64,000 bases of DNA from Jilunia laotingensis (GTDB lineage: Bacteria > Bacteroidota > Bacteroidia > Bacteroidales > Bacteroidaceae): the NCBI RefSeq assembly GCF_014385165.1, contig NZ_JACRTF010000001.1, positions 1,550,001 to 1,614,000 on the forward strand, read 5' to 3'. The position numbers and the translations under genes were made by a program. Shown one piece after another: positions 18,382 to 25,789 of the stretch. The number at the start of each line of letters is the position of its first letter. Position 1 is the stretch's first letter. The notes beneath the pieces are model-generated. The model did no database searches. It saw only the letters and a program-made list of their open reading frames with translations, and was not told the DNA's origin.

Positions 18382-19959
18382 ATGAAAAAACAAATTCTAC
18401 TTTCAGCAATGTTGAGTTTTGCAGCATTCAATATGTATGCAACGGACTTTACCGTAACCACTTCAAGCGGTGATCCCGCAGTGGAAGGTTCTTTTCCCAA
18501 TATCATGAGTTCTGAATCGTTGAGCGATGGGGATGTGATCAACTTTGATTTCGACGGTGAACAAATTGAAGAGTTTACAAAGATCACTGTTAAGAAGAGT
18601 GTGACTATTAACGGACTGAATAAGAAGAATAACAAGAAAGTTATTTTCACAGGTGTCAATCAGACATTGATGGTGCAAAGTGCTGTGGAAATAAATGATT
18701 GTGTGTTTACCGGAAAGAACACCTCCTCCTTGTATGCCACCACAGGTGCCACTATGCTTGTGGATCGTTGCGAATTTATTGACAATGATAATTATTCTAT
18801 TAAAGACGGTGAGAAAAAGCCATCTGCCGGTGGTGCCATAAATGTGGCCAATTCGGCAAAATGCATAATTAAAAACTCACTTTTCAAAGATAATAAATCT
18901 GCCGGTGGTGCTATTGTAATCACAGTAGGAGGCGATGTTACTTTAGAGAATTCTTCATTCATTCATAATTATGCTTCAGCCAGTGGCGGTGCTATCTACA
19001 TGTATACTACTGCGGACAAAGCTATCCCATCGTTATCGGCTACCAATTGCACATTTGTGAACAACTATGCCAGTGAAAGAGGTGGTGCCATCTATGCATG
19101 GTCACGTACCGGAGAGTCTTTTGGCATGAAGTTGGTGAACTGTACCATTACAAGTAACTATTCTGGTAGAAATGTCGGTGGTGGCGTAGCGATATTCTGT
19201 AATGCTAATATGACTGCCGAACTTACAATGGCAAATTGTATCGTTGCAGGCAATACAGGTGGTAGCTTGGATGACAATTTCTTCTCTCCGAACGATTTAG
19301 GATGCTGGAAAGGTCCGAGGGATAAAGATAAAGATGGTAATCTTTATGTACGCAATTATACCTTCAATACGACTAACTGTATTTACGGTGTAGCCGAATC
19401 GATGGATGCTGATGATCAGGCAGGAACACCGATGAATGACGTTTTCAGTGGCAATAGCATTAAAGTAGATGATTTTGCAAACAGCAAAATATTTACTTCG
19501 TTGTACAAACTGGATAATACGATATTCCCGGATATTGAAGGCGATGAGGTATGGAGTCCGACATTGACTGCTGATGGAATGCCTGTAGCGTTGCTTTGCG
19601 AGGGTAGCATTGCTATCGCTAAAGGTACCGCATCTTATAATGGTGTGACTATTCCTACTACTGACCAGTTGGGAAAAGCTCGTCCTGCAACTCCGGCTAT
19701 CGGTGCTGTGGAATATGGTGGTGAAAGCGGTATCGTAAATAACATAGCCGGAGCATCCGATATTAAAATCTGGAACGATGGCAATGTATTGTATGCTGCA
19801 GGCATTGAAAGTATGGCTTCCATAGCTGTGTACGATATGACAGGCAAACAGGTTTACGAAGGTACTATCCGGGAAGGTGTATCGGTTACCGTCCCTGTAC
19901 TGGAAGGTCTTTATATTGCGAAGGTAAATGGTGCTACTGCCAAATTGATTATCAAGTAA
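18382..19959 (+). CDS. Exported right-handed beta-helix protein with C-terminal sorting-like tail
   Basis: A signal peptide (MKKQILLSAMLSFAAFNMYA) is followed by a parallel beta-helix of about 350 residues. It is recognisable from repeated coils with GGAI and N-C/S-x-F motifs (SAGGAINVANS, KSAGGAIVITV, SASGGAIYMYT, SERGGAIYAWS, NVGGGVAIF), as in polymorphic outer-membrane/pectate-lyase-like proteins. The last 80 residues (SDIKIWNDGNVLYAAG..., IAVYDMTGKQVY, VLEGLYIAKVNG) are a sorting-like tail. No catalytic residues are obvious, so it could be a lyase, a depolymerase or just a glycan-binding surface protein. It lies 61 bases after the second EEP gene and is closed by a terminator, so it seems to be the last gene of the SusC/D transcript. 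Confidence 0.82.
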   Translation: MKKQILLSAMLSFAAFNMYATDFTVTTSSGDPAVEGSFPNIMSSESLSDGDVINFDFDGEQIEEFTKITVKKSVTINGLNKKNNKKVIFTGVNQTLMVQSAVEINDCVFTGKNTSSLYATTGATMLVDRCEFIDNDNYSIKDGEKKPSAGGAINVANSAKCIIKNSLFKDNKSAGGAIVITVGGDVTLENSSFIHNYASASGGAIYMYTTADKAIPSLSATNCTFVNNYASERGGAIYAWSRTGESFGMKLVNCTITSNYSGRNVGGGVAIFCNANMTAELTMANCIVAGNTGGSLDDNFFSPNDLGCWKGPRDKDKDGNLYVRNYTFNTTNCIYGVAESMDADDQAGTPMNDVFSGNSIKVDDFANSKIFTSLYKLDNTIFPDIEGDEVWSPTLTADGMPVALLCEGSIAIAKGTASYNGVTIPTTDQLGKARPATPAIGAVEYGGESGIVNNIAGASDIKIWNDGNVLYAAGIESMASIAVYDMTGKQVYEGTIREGVSVTVPVLEGLYIAKVNGATAKLIIK

Positions 19960-19992
19960 TATTGACTTAACACATATTTGATACAACTTTTT

Positions 19993-20047
19993 AGCCGGCA
20001 ACCGGGGAAAGCCCCCGATTTCCCTGATTGCCGGCTTCCCTTTTTTA
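19993..20047 (+). terminator. Rho-independent terminator after the beta-helix gene
   Basis: Outer arms AGCCGGCAA (19993-20001) and TTGCCGGCT (20028-20036) enclose a second GC-rich hairpin (CGGGGAAAGCCCCCG region), followed by TCCCTTTTTT. It splits the sigma/SusC/SusD/EEP/helix part from the GH89-to-GH89 part of the locus. A TAATTTTG at 20049-20056 follows, but it would leave almost no leader before ATG 20070, so I do not call it a promoter. Confidence 0.85.
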
Positions 20048-20069
20048 TTAATTTTGAAAATCTAATTAT

Positions 20070-22232
20070 ATGAAAGGCTACTTTCTGACATGTTTTTCTA
20101 TCATTTGGGTATTTTTTCTTAGTGCATGTGCCGGTACGTCCGGTTCTGCCGATATAATAACTCCGGCCAAACAAGTAATTGAACGGCAAATCGGAGAAAG
20201 AGTGAAAGGTATTAGTTTTCAGTATATAGAACCCGTTGACGGGAAAGAGACTTTCGAAATAGATGCTAAAGCAGGTGTTCTGACCTTGAAAGGAAGTAGT
20301 ACGGTATCCCTTTGTTATGCATTTCATACTTATCTGAAAGAGGGATGCCAAGCCATGAAGACGTGGGGAGGCGAACATGCGTCTCTGCCAGCCGAGTGGC
20401 CCGATTATTCACTGAGAAAACAAACAACTCCTTACGAGTACCGATACTTCCTGAATGTATGTACCTATGGATATACCACTCCTTACTGGGACTGGTCTCG
20501 TTGGGAAAAAGAAATAGACTGGATGGCACTTCGCGGTGTGAACATGCCGTTGGCTACTGTAGCCAGTGAAGCCATAGCCGAACGTGTATGGTTACGCATG
20601 GGATTGACTAAAGAAGAAATTCGTGAGTTTTTCACCGCTCCGGCGCATTTGCCCTGGCACCGCATGGGTAACCTAAATACCTGGGACGGTCCTCTGACCG
20701 ATGCTTGGCAGGAAGGGCAGATCGAACTCCAGCATCACATTATCAACCGTATGCGCGAACTTGGCATGGAGCCAATCGCCCCTGCTTTTGCCGGATTTGT
20801 ACCCATGGCTTTTGCGAAGAAACATGCCGAGGTGGATTTTAAACACTTGGAATGGGGCGGTTTCGAAGATCGTTTCAATGCTTATGTGCTTCCTCCCGAT
20901 TCTCCTTTCTTTGAAGAGATAGGCAAACTGTTTGTCGAAGAGTGGGAGAAAGAGTTTGGAAAAAATACATTTTACCTCTCGGATAGTTTTAACGAGATGC
21001 GCCTTCCTGTAGCTAAAAACGATGTGGAAGGAAAGCATAAATTACTGGCTCAGTACGGAGAGTCTATTTACCGTTCCATCACAGCCGGCAATCCGGATGC
21101 GGTGTGGGTGACGCAGGGCTGGACGTTCGGTTATCAACATGACTTTTGGGATAAAGCCAGTTTACAAGCATTATTGAGTCGCGTTCCCGATGATAAGATG
21201 GTGATAGTCGATTTAGGTAATGATTATCCAAAGTGGGTTTGGGGAACGGAACAAACCTGGAAGGTGCAGGACGGCTTCTATGGCAAGAAGTGGATATTCA
21301 GTTACGTACCTAATTTCGGAGGGAAAACTCCGATGACGGGTGATCTGCAAATGTATGCCTCTTCTTCGGCTGAGGCTTTACATACGGAGGGTCATGGAAA
21401 CCTGATCGGATTTGGTTCGGCACCCGAAGGACTTGAAAACAATGAAGTGGTTTATGAACTTCTGGCGGATATGGGCTGGACGGATCGTCCCATCCATCTG
21501 GATCAATGGATGCCCGTATATTGTAAAGCCCGCTACGGAGCCTATCCGCAGCCAATGAAGGAAGCGTGGGACAAGTTCAGGAAGACGGCTTATAGCTGTT
21601 TGTACTCTTACCCCCGTTTCACATGGCAAACGGTCATTCCCGATACGCTCCGTATCAGTAAAATAGATACAAGCGAAGAGTTCCTGCGTGGCGTAGAGCA
21701 ATTCCTCTCTTGTGCCGATAGCCTGAAGAGTTCTCCGCTTTATGTAAACGATGCTTTGGAATATGCAGCTCACTATGTAGCTGCTAAAGCGGATAAGCTA
21801 TATACCCGTGCGTTGGACGAAGATGCTTCCGGCAATAAGGTTGCTGCCCGGAAATCTTTGGAAGAAGCTGTTGGTTTGCTATTGCAGGTAGACCGTTTGT
21901 TAGCTTCCCATCCCCTTTACCGCCTGGAAGAGTGGGTGAAGCTGGCAAGAAACAGTGGTACTACACCCGAAGAGAAAGATGCGTATGAAGCGAATGCCAA
22001 ACGCCTGATTACCACATGGGGAGGAATACAAGAAGATTATGCCGCCCGTTTTTGGAGCGGACTGATTAAAGATTACTACATTCCTCGTATGCAGCGTTAT
22101 TTCTCTCCTGATCGTGACAAGTTGGACGAGTGGGAAGAAGAATGGATACAGACTCCTTGGAAGAATACCACTATACCTTTCGATCATCCGCTTGAAGAGG
22201 CAATTAAAATGGTGAATGCTACTTTAGAGTGA
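20070..22232 (+). CDS. Alpha-N-acetylglucosaminidase, GH89 (NAGLU family), lipoprotein
   Basis: GH89 enzymes release terminal alpha-linked N-acetylglucosamine, for example from heparan sulfate fragments (human NAGLU) or alpha-GlcNAc-capped gastric mucin. The 720-residue protein has a lipoprotein signal (FFLSAC, Cys about 19), an N-terminal domain, and the catalytic barrel with NVCTYGYTTPYWDWSRWE, LRGVNMPLA and LPWHRMGN. SDSFNEMRLP (acid/base candidate Glu309) and GSAPEGLENNEVVYE (nucleophile candidate Glu453) also match the family. The C-terminal all-helical domain ends before the stop at 22232. It starts a tight run of five genes with gaps of 9-36 bases. The lipid anchor suggests a periplasm-facing or surface location. 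The second GH89 has a plain signal peptide, so the two may act in different places. Confidence 0.95.
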   Translation: MKGYFLTCFSIIWVFFLSACAGTSGSADIITPAKQVIERQIGERVKGISFQYIEPVDGKETFEIDAKAGVLTLKGSSTVSLCYAFHTYLKEGCQAMKTWGGEHASLPAEWPDYSLRKQTTPYEYRYFLNVCTYGYTTPYWDWSRWEKEIDWMALRGVNMPLATVASEAIAERVWLRMGLTKEEIREFFTAPAHLPWHRMGNLNTWDGPLTDAWQEGQIELQHHIINRMRELGMEPIAPAFAGFVPMAFAKKHAEVDFKHLEWGGFEDRFNAYVLPPDSPFFEEIGKLFVEEWEKEFGKNTFYLSDSFNEMRLPVAKNDVEGKHKLLAQYGESIYRSITAGNPDAVWVTQGWTFGYQHDFWDKASLQALLSRVPDDKMVIVDLGNDYPKWVWGTEQTWKVQDGFYGKKWIFSYVPNFGGKTPMTGDLQMYASSSAEALHTEGHGNLIGFGSAPEGLENNEVVYELLADMGWTDRPIHLDQWMPVYCKARYGAYPQPMKEAWDKFRKTAYSCLYSYPRFTWQTVIPDTLRISKIDTSEEFLRGVEQFLSCADSLKSSPLYVNDALEYAAHYVAAKADKLYTRALDEDASGNKVAARKSLEEAVGLLLQVDRLLASHPLYRLEEWVKLARNSGTTPEEKDAYEANAKRLITTWGGIQEDYAARFWSGLIKDYYIPRMQRYFSPDRDKLDEWEEEWIQTPWKNTTIPFDHPLEEAIKMVNATLE

Positions 22233-22268
22233 ATGAATGATTCTCCGAATAAAAAAACATCCATAACC

Positions 22269-23411
22269 ATGAGAAAAATTATTCTTGCTTTCGATTCATT
22301 TAAAGGTTCTGTCCAATCCCTCGACATTGCCGGGAGTGCCCTTCGGGCCATAGGGAAAGAATTCCCCCGTTGTGAAACAGTCCGTTTCCCGATAGCCGAT
22401 GGCGGTGAAGGAACCACGGAAGCGATCTGTGCCAATCTGAATGTGGAGCGGGTCGCCTGTAAAGCGCATGATCCGTTGATGAATGAGATCGAAGTATCTT
22501 ATGGCATCACGGAAGACGGCCGGACGGCCATCCTTGAAATGGCATCCGCCAGCGGTCTGCCCTTGGTGCCCGATGCTTTGCGCAATCCTATGCATACCAC
22601 CACTTATGGTACGGGAGAAGTCATCCTCGATGCTTTGAACCGGGGATGCCGGAAGTTCATCATGGGAATCGGGGGGAGTGCCACCAATGATGCCGGGACG
22701 GGAATGCTGCAAGCCTTAGGAGTCCGTTTTGCCGATGGACAAGGGAACTTGCTGGATGCGAAAGGGAGCAATCTTGTCCGGATAGAACACATAGATGAAT
22801 CGGCTTTGCATCCGTTCGTGAAGGAAGCTTCTTTCACGATAGCTTGTGATGTGAACAATCCGTTCTACGGGATGGATGGAGCAGCCTTTGTATATGCGCC
22901 CCAGAAAGGTGCCTCTCCCGAAGAAGTGGTTGCCTTGGATGGCGGACTGAAACATTATGCCGAAGTCATCCACCGGGAGAAAGGCATGGATATAACAACT
23001 CTTCCCGGTGCAGGTGCAGCCGGAGGCATGGGAGGCGGATTACTTCCTTTCCTGAATGCGACTTTGAAGCCGGGCATCGATACCATATTGGAAATACTCC
23101 GTTTCAAGGAAGCCATTCGTGATGCCGACCTCATTCTGACGGGTGAAGGCAAACTGGATGTGCAGACCGGAATGGGCAAGGCTTTGGGGGGTATCCTGAA
23201 ACTTGCCAGAGAAGCCGATGTCCCGGTCGTAGCCTTGGGAGGATGCATCGAAGATGCGGACAAACTCAATGAAATGGGATTCACAGCCGTGCTATCCATC
23301 CAGCCGGCTCCCGTTTCTTTGGAACAGGCGATGCAACGTGAGTTTGCTTTGTCGAATATAGAGAATACCGTCACTCAGCTCATGCGTATCATCAAACAGT
23401 TTAAAAAGTAA
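22269..23411 (+). CDS. Glycerate kinase (GarK/GlxK family)
   Basis: The start at 22269 is chosen over 22233 because family homology begins MRKIILAFDSFKGSVQS. The 380-residue protein shows the hallmark AFDSFKGS, PIADGGEGTTEAI, a Gly-rich FIMGIGGSATNDAGTGML and AGAAGGMGGGLLPFL, all typical of the type I glycerate 2-kinase family. This family phosphorylates D-glycerate with ATP, giving 2-phosphoglycerate for glycolysis. The adjacent GntP-type permease fits glycerate or sugar-acid uptake. In a GH89 locus it suggests that glycerate, perhaps as a substituent of the glycan, is a released product; that link is inference. Codons here are visibly richer in G and C at third positions than in the SusC/SusD genes. 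Confidence 0.93.
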   Translation: MRKIILAFDSFKGSVQSLDIAGSALRAIGKEFPRCETVRFPIADGGEGTTEAICANLNVERVACKAHDPLMNEIEVSYGITEDGRTAILEMASASGLPLVPDALRNPMHTTTYGTGEVILDALNRGCRKFIMGIGGSATNDAGTGMLQALGVRFADGQGNLLDAKGSNLVRIEHIDESALHPFVKEASFTIACDVNNPFYGMDGAAFVYAPQKGASPEEVVALDGGLKHYAEVIHREKGMDITTLPGAGAAGGMGGGLLPFLNATLKPGIDTILEILRFKEAIRDADLILTGEGKLDVQTGMGKALGGILKLAREADVPVVALGGCIEDADKLNEMGFTAVLSIQPAPVSLEQAMQREFALSNIENTVTQLMRIIKQFKK

Positions 23412-23433
23412 CCCGTAATTCCAGAAAACCATT

Positions 23434-24678
23434 ATGACCGCTATTGGCGCATTGATCGGATTGCTTGTATCCGTTCTCTTGATTATAAAAAAGGTCGCCC
23501 CGACCTATAGCCTGATTGCAGGCGCAATCGTGGGAGGATTGTTGGGTGGACTTCCGTTGACCGACACTGTCAGAGTGATGACGGAAGGAGTCAAGGATGT
23601 GACTCCGGCAGTGATCCGCATCCTTACGGCAGGTGTCTTGTCCGGAGTACTGATTAAGACGGGAGCGGCGGCCACACTCTCGAATGCCATCATCCGCACG
23701 TTGGGTGAGAGGCGTGTGTTTTTTGCATTGGCACTCGCCACGATGTTGTTGTGTGCCGTTGGCGTATTTATCGATGTGGCAGTGATTACCGTTGCTCCCA
23801 TTGCCCTGTCCATTGGCAGGAGGCTGGGCATTTCCCCGTCCGTATTGCTGATAGCCATGGTTGGCGGTGGGAAATGCGGGAATATCATTTCTCCCAATCC
23901 CAATACGATTATTGCAGCCGAGAATTTTGGGGCAGACCTCTCTTCGGTGATGTTCTACAATGTCTTGCCAGCGGTAGTCGGGTTGCTGTTTACCGTATTT
24001 GTCGTGGTACGTCTGATCCCCGATAAATTGGTTAAAGGTAAGGTGACGGAAGAAGTTGCCGAAGAGAAGGAACTTCCTTCTTTGTTCGGTAGCCTGGTGG
24101 CTCCGGTGGTAACAATCATCCTTCTTTCTCTTCGCCCGTTGTTCGATATTACGGTCGATCCGTTGATTGCACTTCCTATTGGTGGCGTTTGCGGGATTCT
24201 TTGCATGAGACAGTGGAGGAACATCCTGCCCAGCATGGAGTATGGGTTGCAGAAGATGTCGTCTGTTGCCATCCTGCTGATAGGAACCGGAACGATTGCC
24301 GGGGTCATCAAGAACTCTACCTTGAAAGACTGGATCCTGCAAGCCTTGGGACAAGCCCATTTCGATGAAGTGATGATCGCTCCTGTGTCGGGTGCATTGA
24401 TGTCTGCCGCCACAGCGTCCACTACTGCCGGTGCTACGCTTGCTTCCGCCTCCTTTGCCGATACGATTCTTGCCGTCGGTATCTCTGCCGCCTGGGGAGC
24501 AGCGATGGTCAATTCCGGTGCTACCGTACTCGACCATCTGCCTCACGGTTCTTTCTTTCATGCCACGGGGGGAGTCTGCGAACTGACTTTCAGGGAACGT
24601 CTTAAACTGATTCCTTACGAAACTTTGATAGGAGCGGTGCTGGCGGCTTCCACCACTCTTTTATGTCTTGTCTTATAA
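23434..24678 (+). CDS. GntP-family permease (gluconate/glycerate-type H+ symporter)
   Basis: The 414-residue polytopic membrane protein begins MTAIGALIGLLVSVLLIIKK and contains family segments such as YSLIAGAIVGGLLGG, GGGKCGNIISPNPNTIIAA, GTGTIAGVIKNSTLKDW and SAATASTTAGATLAS, with about 11-12 membrane spans. GntP members import gluconate, fructuronate, D-serine or glycerate with protons. It lies 22 bases after glycerate kinase and 16 before the HGSNAT-like gene, so glycerate (or a sugar acid) is the most economical substrate. The exact substrate cannot be read from sequence. Confidence 0.9.
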   Translation: MTAIGALIGLLVSVLLIIKKVAPTYSLIAGAIVGGLLGGLPLTDTVRVMTEGVKDVTPAVIRILTAGVLSGVLIKTGAAATLSNAIIRTLGERRVFFALALATMLLCAVGVFIDVAVITVAPIALSIGRRLGISPSVLLIAMVGGGKCGNIISPNPNTIIAAENFGADLSSVMFYNVLPAVVGLLFTVFVVVRLIPDKLVKGKVTEEVAEEKELPSLFGSLVAPVVTIILLSLRPLFDITVDPLIALPIGGVCGILCMRQWRNILPSMEYGLQKMSSVAILLIGTGTIAGVIKNSTLKDWILQALGQAHFDEVMIAPVSGALMSAATASTTAGATLASASFADTILAVGISAAWGAAMVNSGATVLDHLPHGSFFHATGGVCELTFRERLKLIPYETLIGAVLAASTTLLCLVL

Positions 24679-24694
24679 CTTTTAATCCATAGAA

Positions 24695-25780
24695 ATGTCA
24701 ACTAAGAATCGTCTTCTTTCACTCGATGTATTGCGCGGCATTACCATTGCCGGGATGATACTGGTCAACAACGCCGGTGCGTGCGGATATCCGTATGAAC
24801 CGTTGCGCCATGCAAAATGGGATGGATTTACCCCTGCCGATCTTGTCTTTCCTATGTTCATGTTCCTGATGGGAATCTCTACTTATATCTCTTTACGCAA
24901 ATATGAATTCCGGTGGAAACCTGCCATCGGCAAGATATTGAAACGGGCTGTCCTGTTGTTCCTTATCGGGGTTGCCATGAAATGGTTTGTGAACGCTTGT
25001 GAAAGCGGGGTCTGGACGGATTGGGAACACATGCGCATTTTGGGTGTCATGCAGCGTCTGGGCATCTGTTACGGAGTGACCGCTGTGTTGGCTTTGTTTG
25101 TTCCCCACCGTCGTTTTCTGCCCGTTGCTCTCTTGCTTTTATTGGGCTATTTCATCCTGCAACTTATTGGAAACGGTTTTGAAAAGAGTCCCGGCAATAT
25201 CATGGCAATTGTTGATTCCACCGTCTTGGGAACCAGTCACATGTATCTCCAGGGACGGCAGTTCGTAGAGCCGGAAGGTATTCTGAGTACGATCCCTTCG
25301 GTGGCACAGGTGATGATCGGTTTTGTATGCGGACGTGCCATCCTCGGGCGGAAGGACAACGGGGAACGGATGCAGTATTTGTTTCTGACGGGTACTACAC
25401 TGTTGTTTTCAGGGTATCTGTTCAGCTACGCCTGTCCTTTGAACAAACGGTTATGGTCGCCCAGTTTTGTACTGGTCACATGCGGTATAGCTGCGCTTTC
25501 ACTGGCTGCGCTGATTTACGTTATTGATGTGCGGCAACAGAAACGGGGATGGACTTTCTTCGAGGTCTTTGGAGCCAATCCTTTGTTTCTCTATGTGGCA
25601 AGCTATATATTCGGTGAACTTTTCCGGTTGTGGGGCGTGAGTGGCTTTTTGTTCGACACGGCACTCCAACCGCTGTTCGGCAACTATTTCGGCTCCTTCA
25701 TGTATGCCGTTCTTTTCTTGTCGCTCCACTGGGCGGCAGGATACATCCTGTTTAAAAAAAGAATCTATATAAAACTATAA
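24695..25780 (+). CDS. HGSNAT-like membrane acyltransferase (heparan-alpha-glucosaminide N-acetyltransferase family)
   Basis: The 361-residue multi-pass protein starts NRLLSLDVLRGITIAGMILV and carries the family block LRHAKWDGFTPADLVFPMFM at residues 37-56. In human HGSNAT the equivalent KHASWNGLTVADLVFPWF segment holds the histidine implicated in transmembrane acetyl transfer from cytosolic acetyl-CoA to terminal alpha-glucosamine; here that is His38. About ten hydrophobic helices follow. The gene sits between two GH89 genes (16 and 9 bases from its neighbours), so it probably works on the same glycan, perhaps acetylating a terminal glucosamine so that GH89 can cut it. Bacterial homologues are mostly uncharacterised, and other acyl acceptors are possible. 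Confidence 0.82.
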   Translation: MSTKNRLLSLDVLRGITIAGMILVNNAGACGYPYEPLRHAKWDGFTPADLVFPMFMFLMGISTYISLRKYEFRWKPAIGKILKRAVLLFLIGVAMKWFVNACESGVWTDWEHMRILGVMQRLGICYGVTAVLALFVPHRRFLPVALLLLLGYFILQLIGNGFEKSPGNIMAIVDSTVLGTSHMYLQGRQFVEPEGILSTIPSVAQVMIGFVCGRAILGRKDNGERMQYLFLTGTTLLFSGYLFSYACPLNKRLWSPSFVLVTCGIAALSLAALIYVIDVRQQKRGWTFFEVFGANPLFLYVASYIFGELFRLWGVSGFLFDTALQPLFGNYFGSFMYAVLFLSLHWAAGYILFKKRIYIKL

Positions 25781-25789
25781 ACTATAATC

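Noticed and set aside
23401..24561. Long minus-strand open frame (386 codons) opposite the GntP permease and the end of glycerate kinase
   Set aside because: Its translation is Gln/His/Asn/Arg-rich without domains, typical of the antisense of a GC-rich membrane-protein gene; no ribosome-binding site or promoter is seen.
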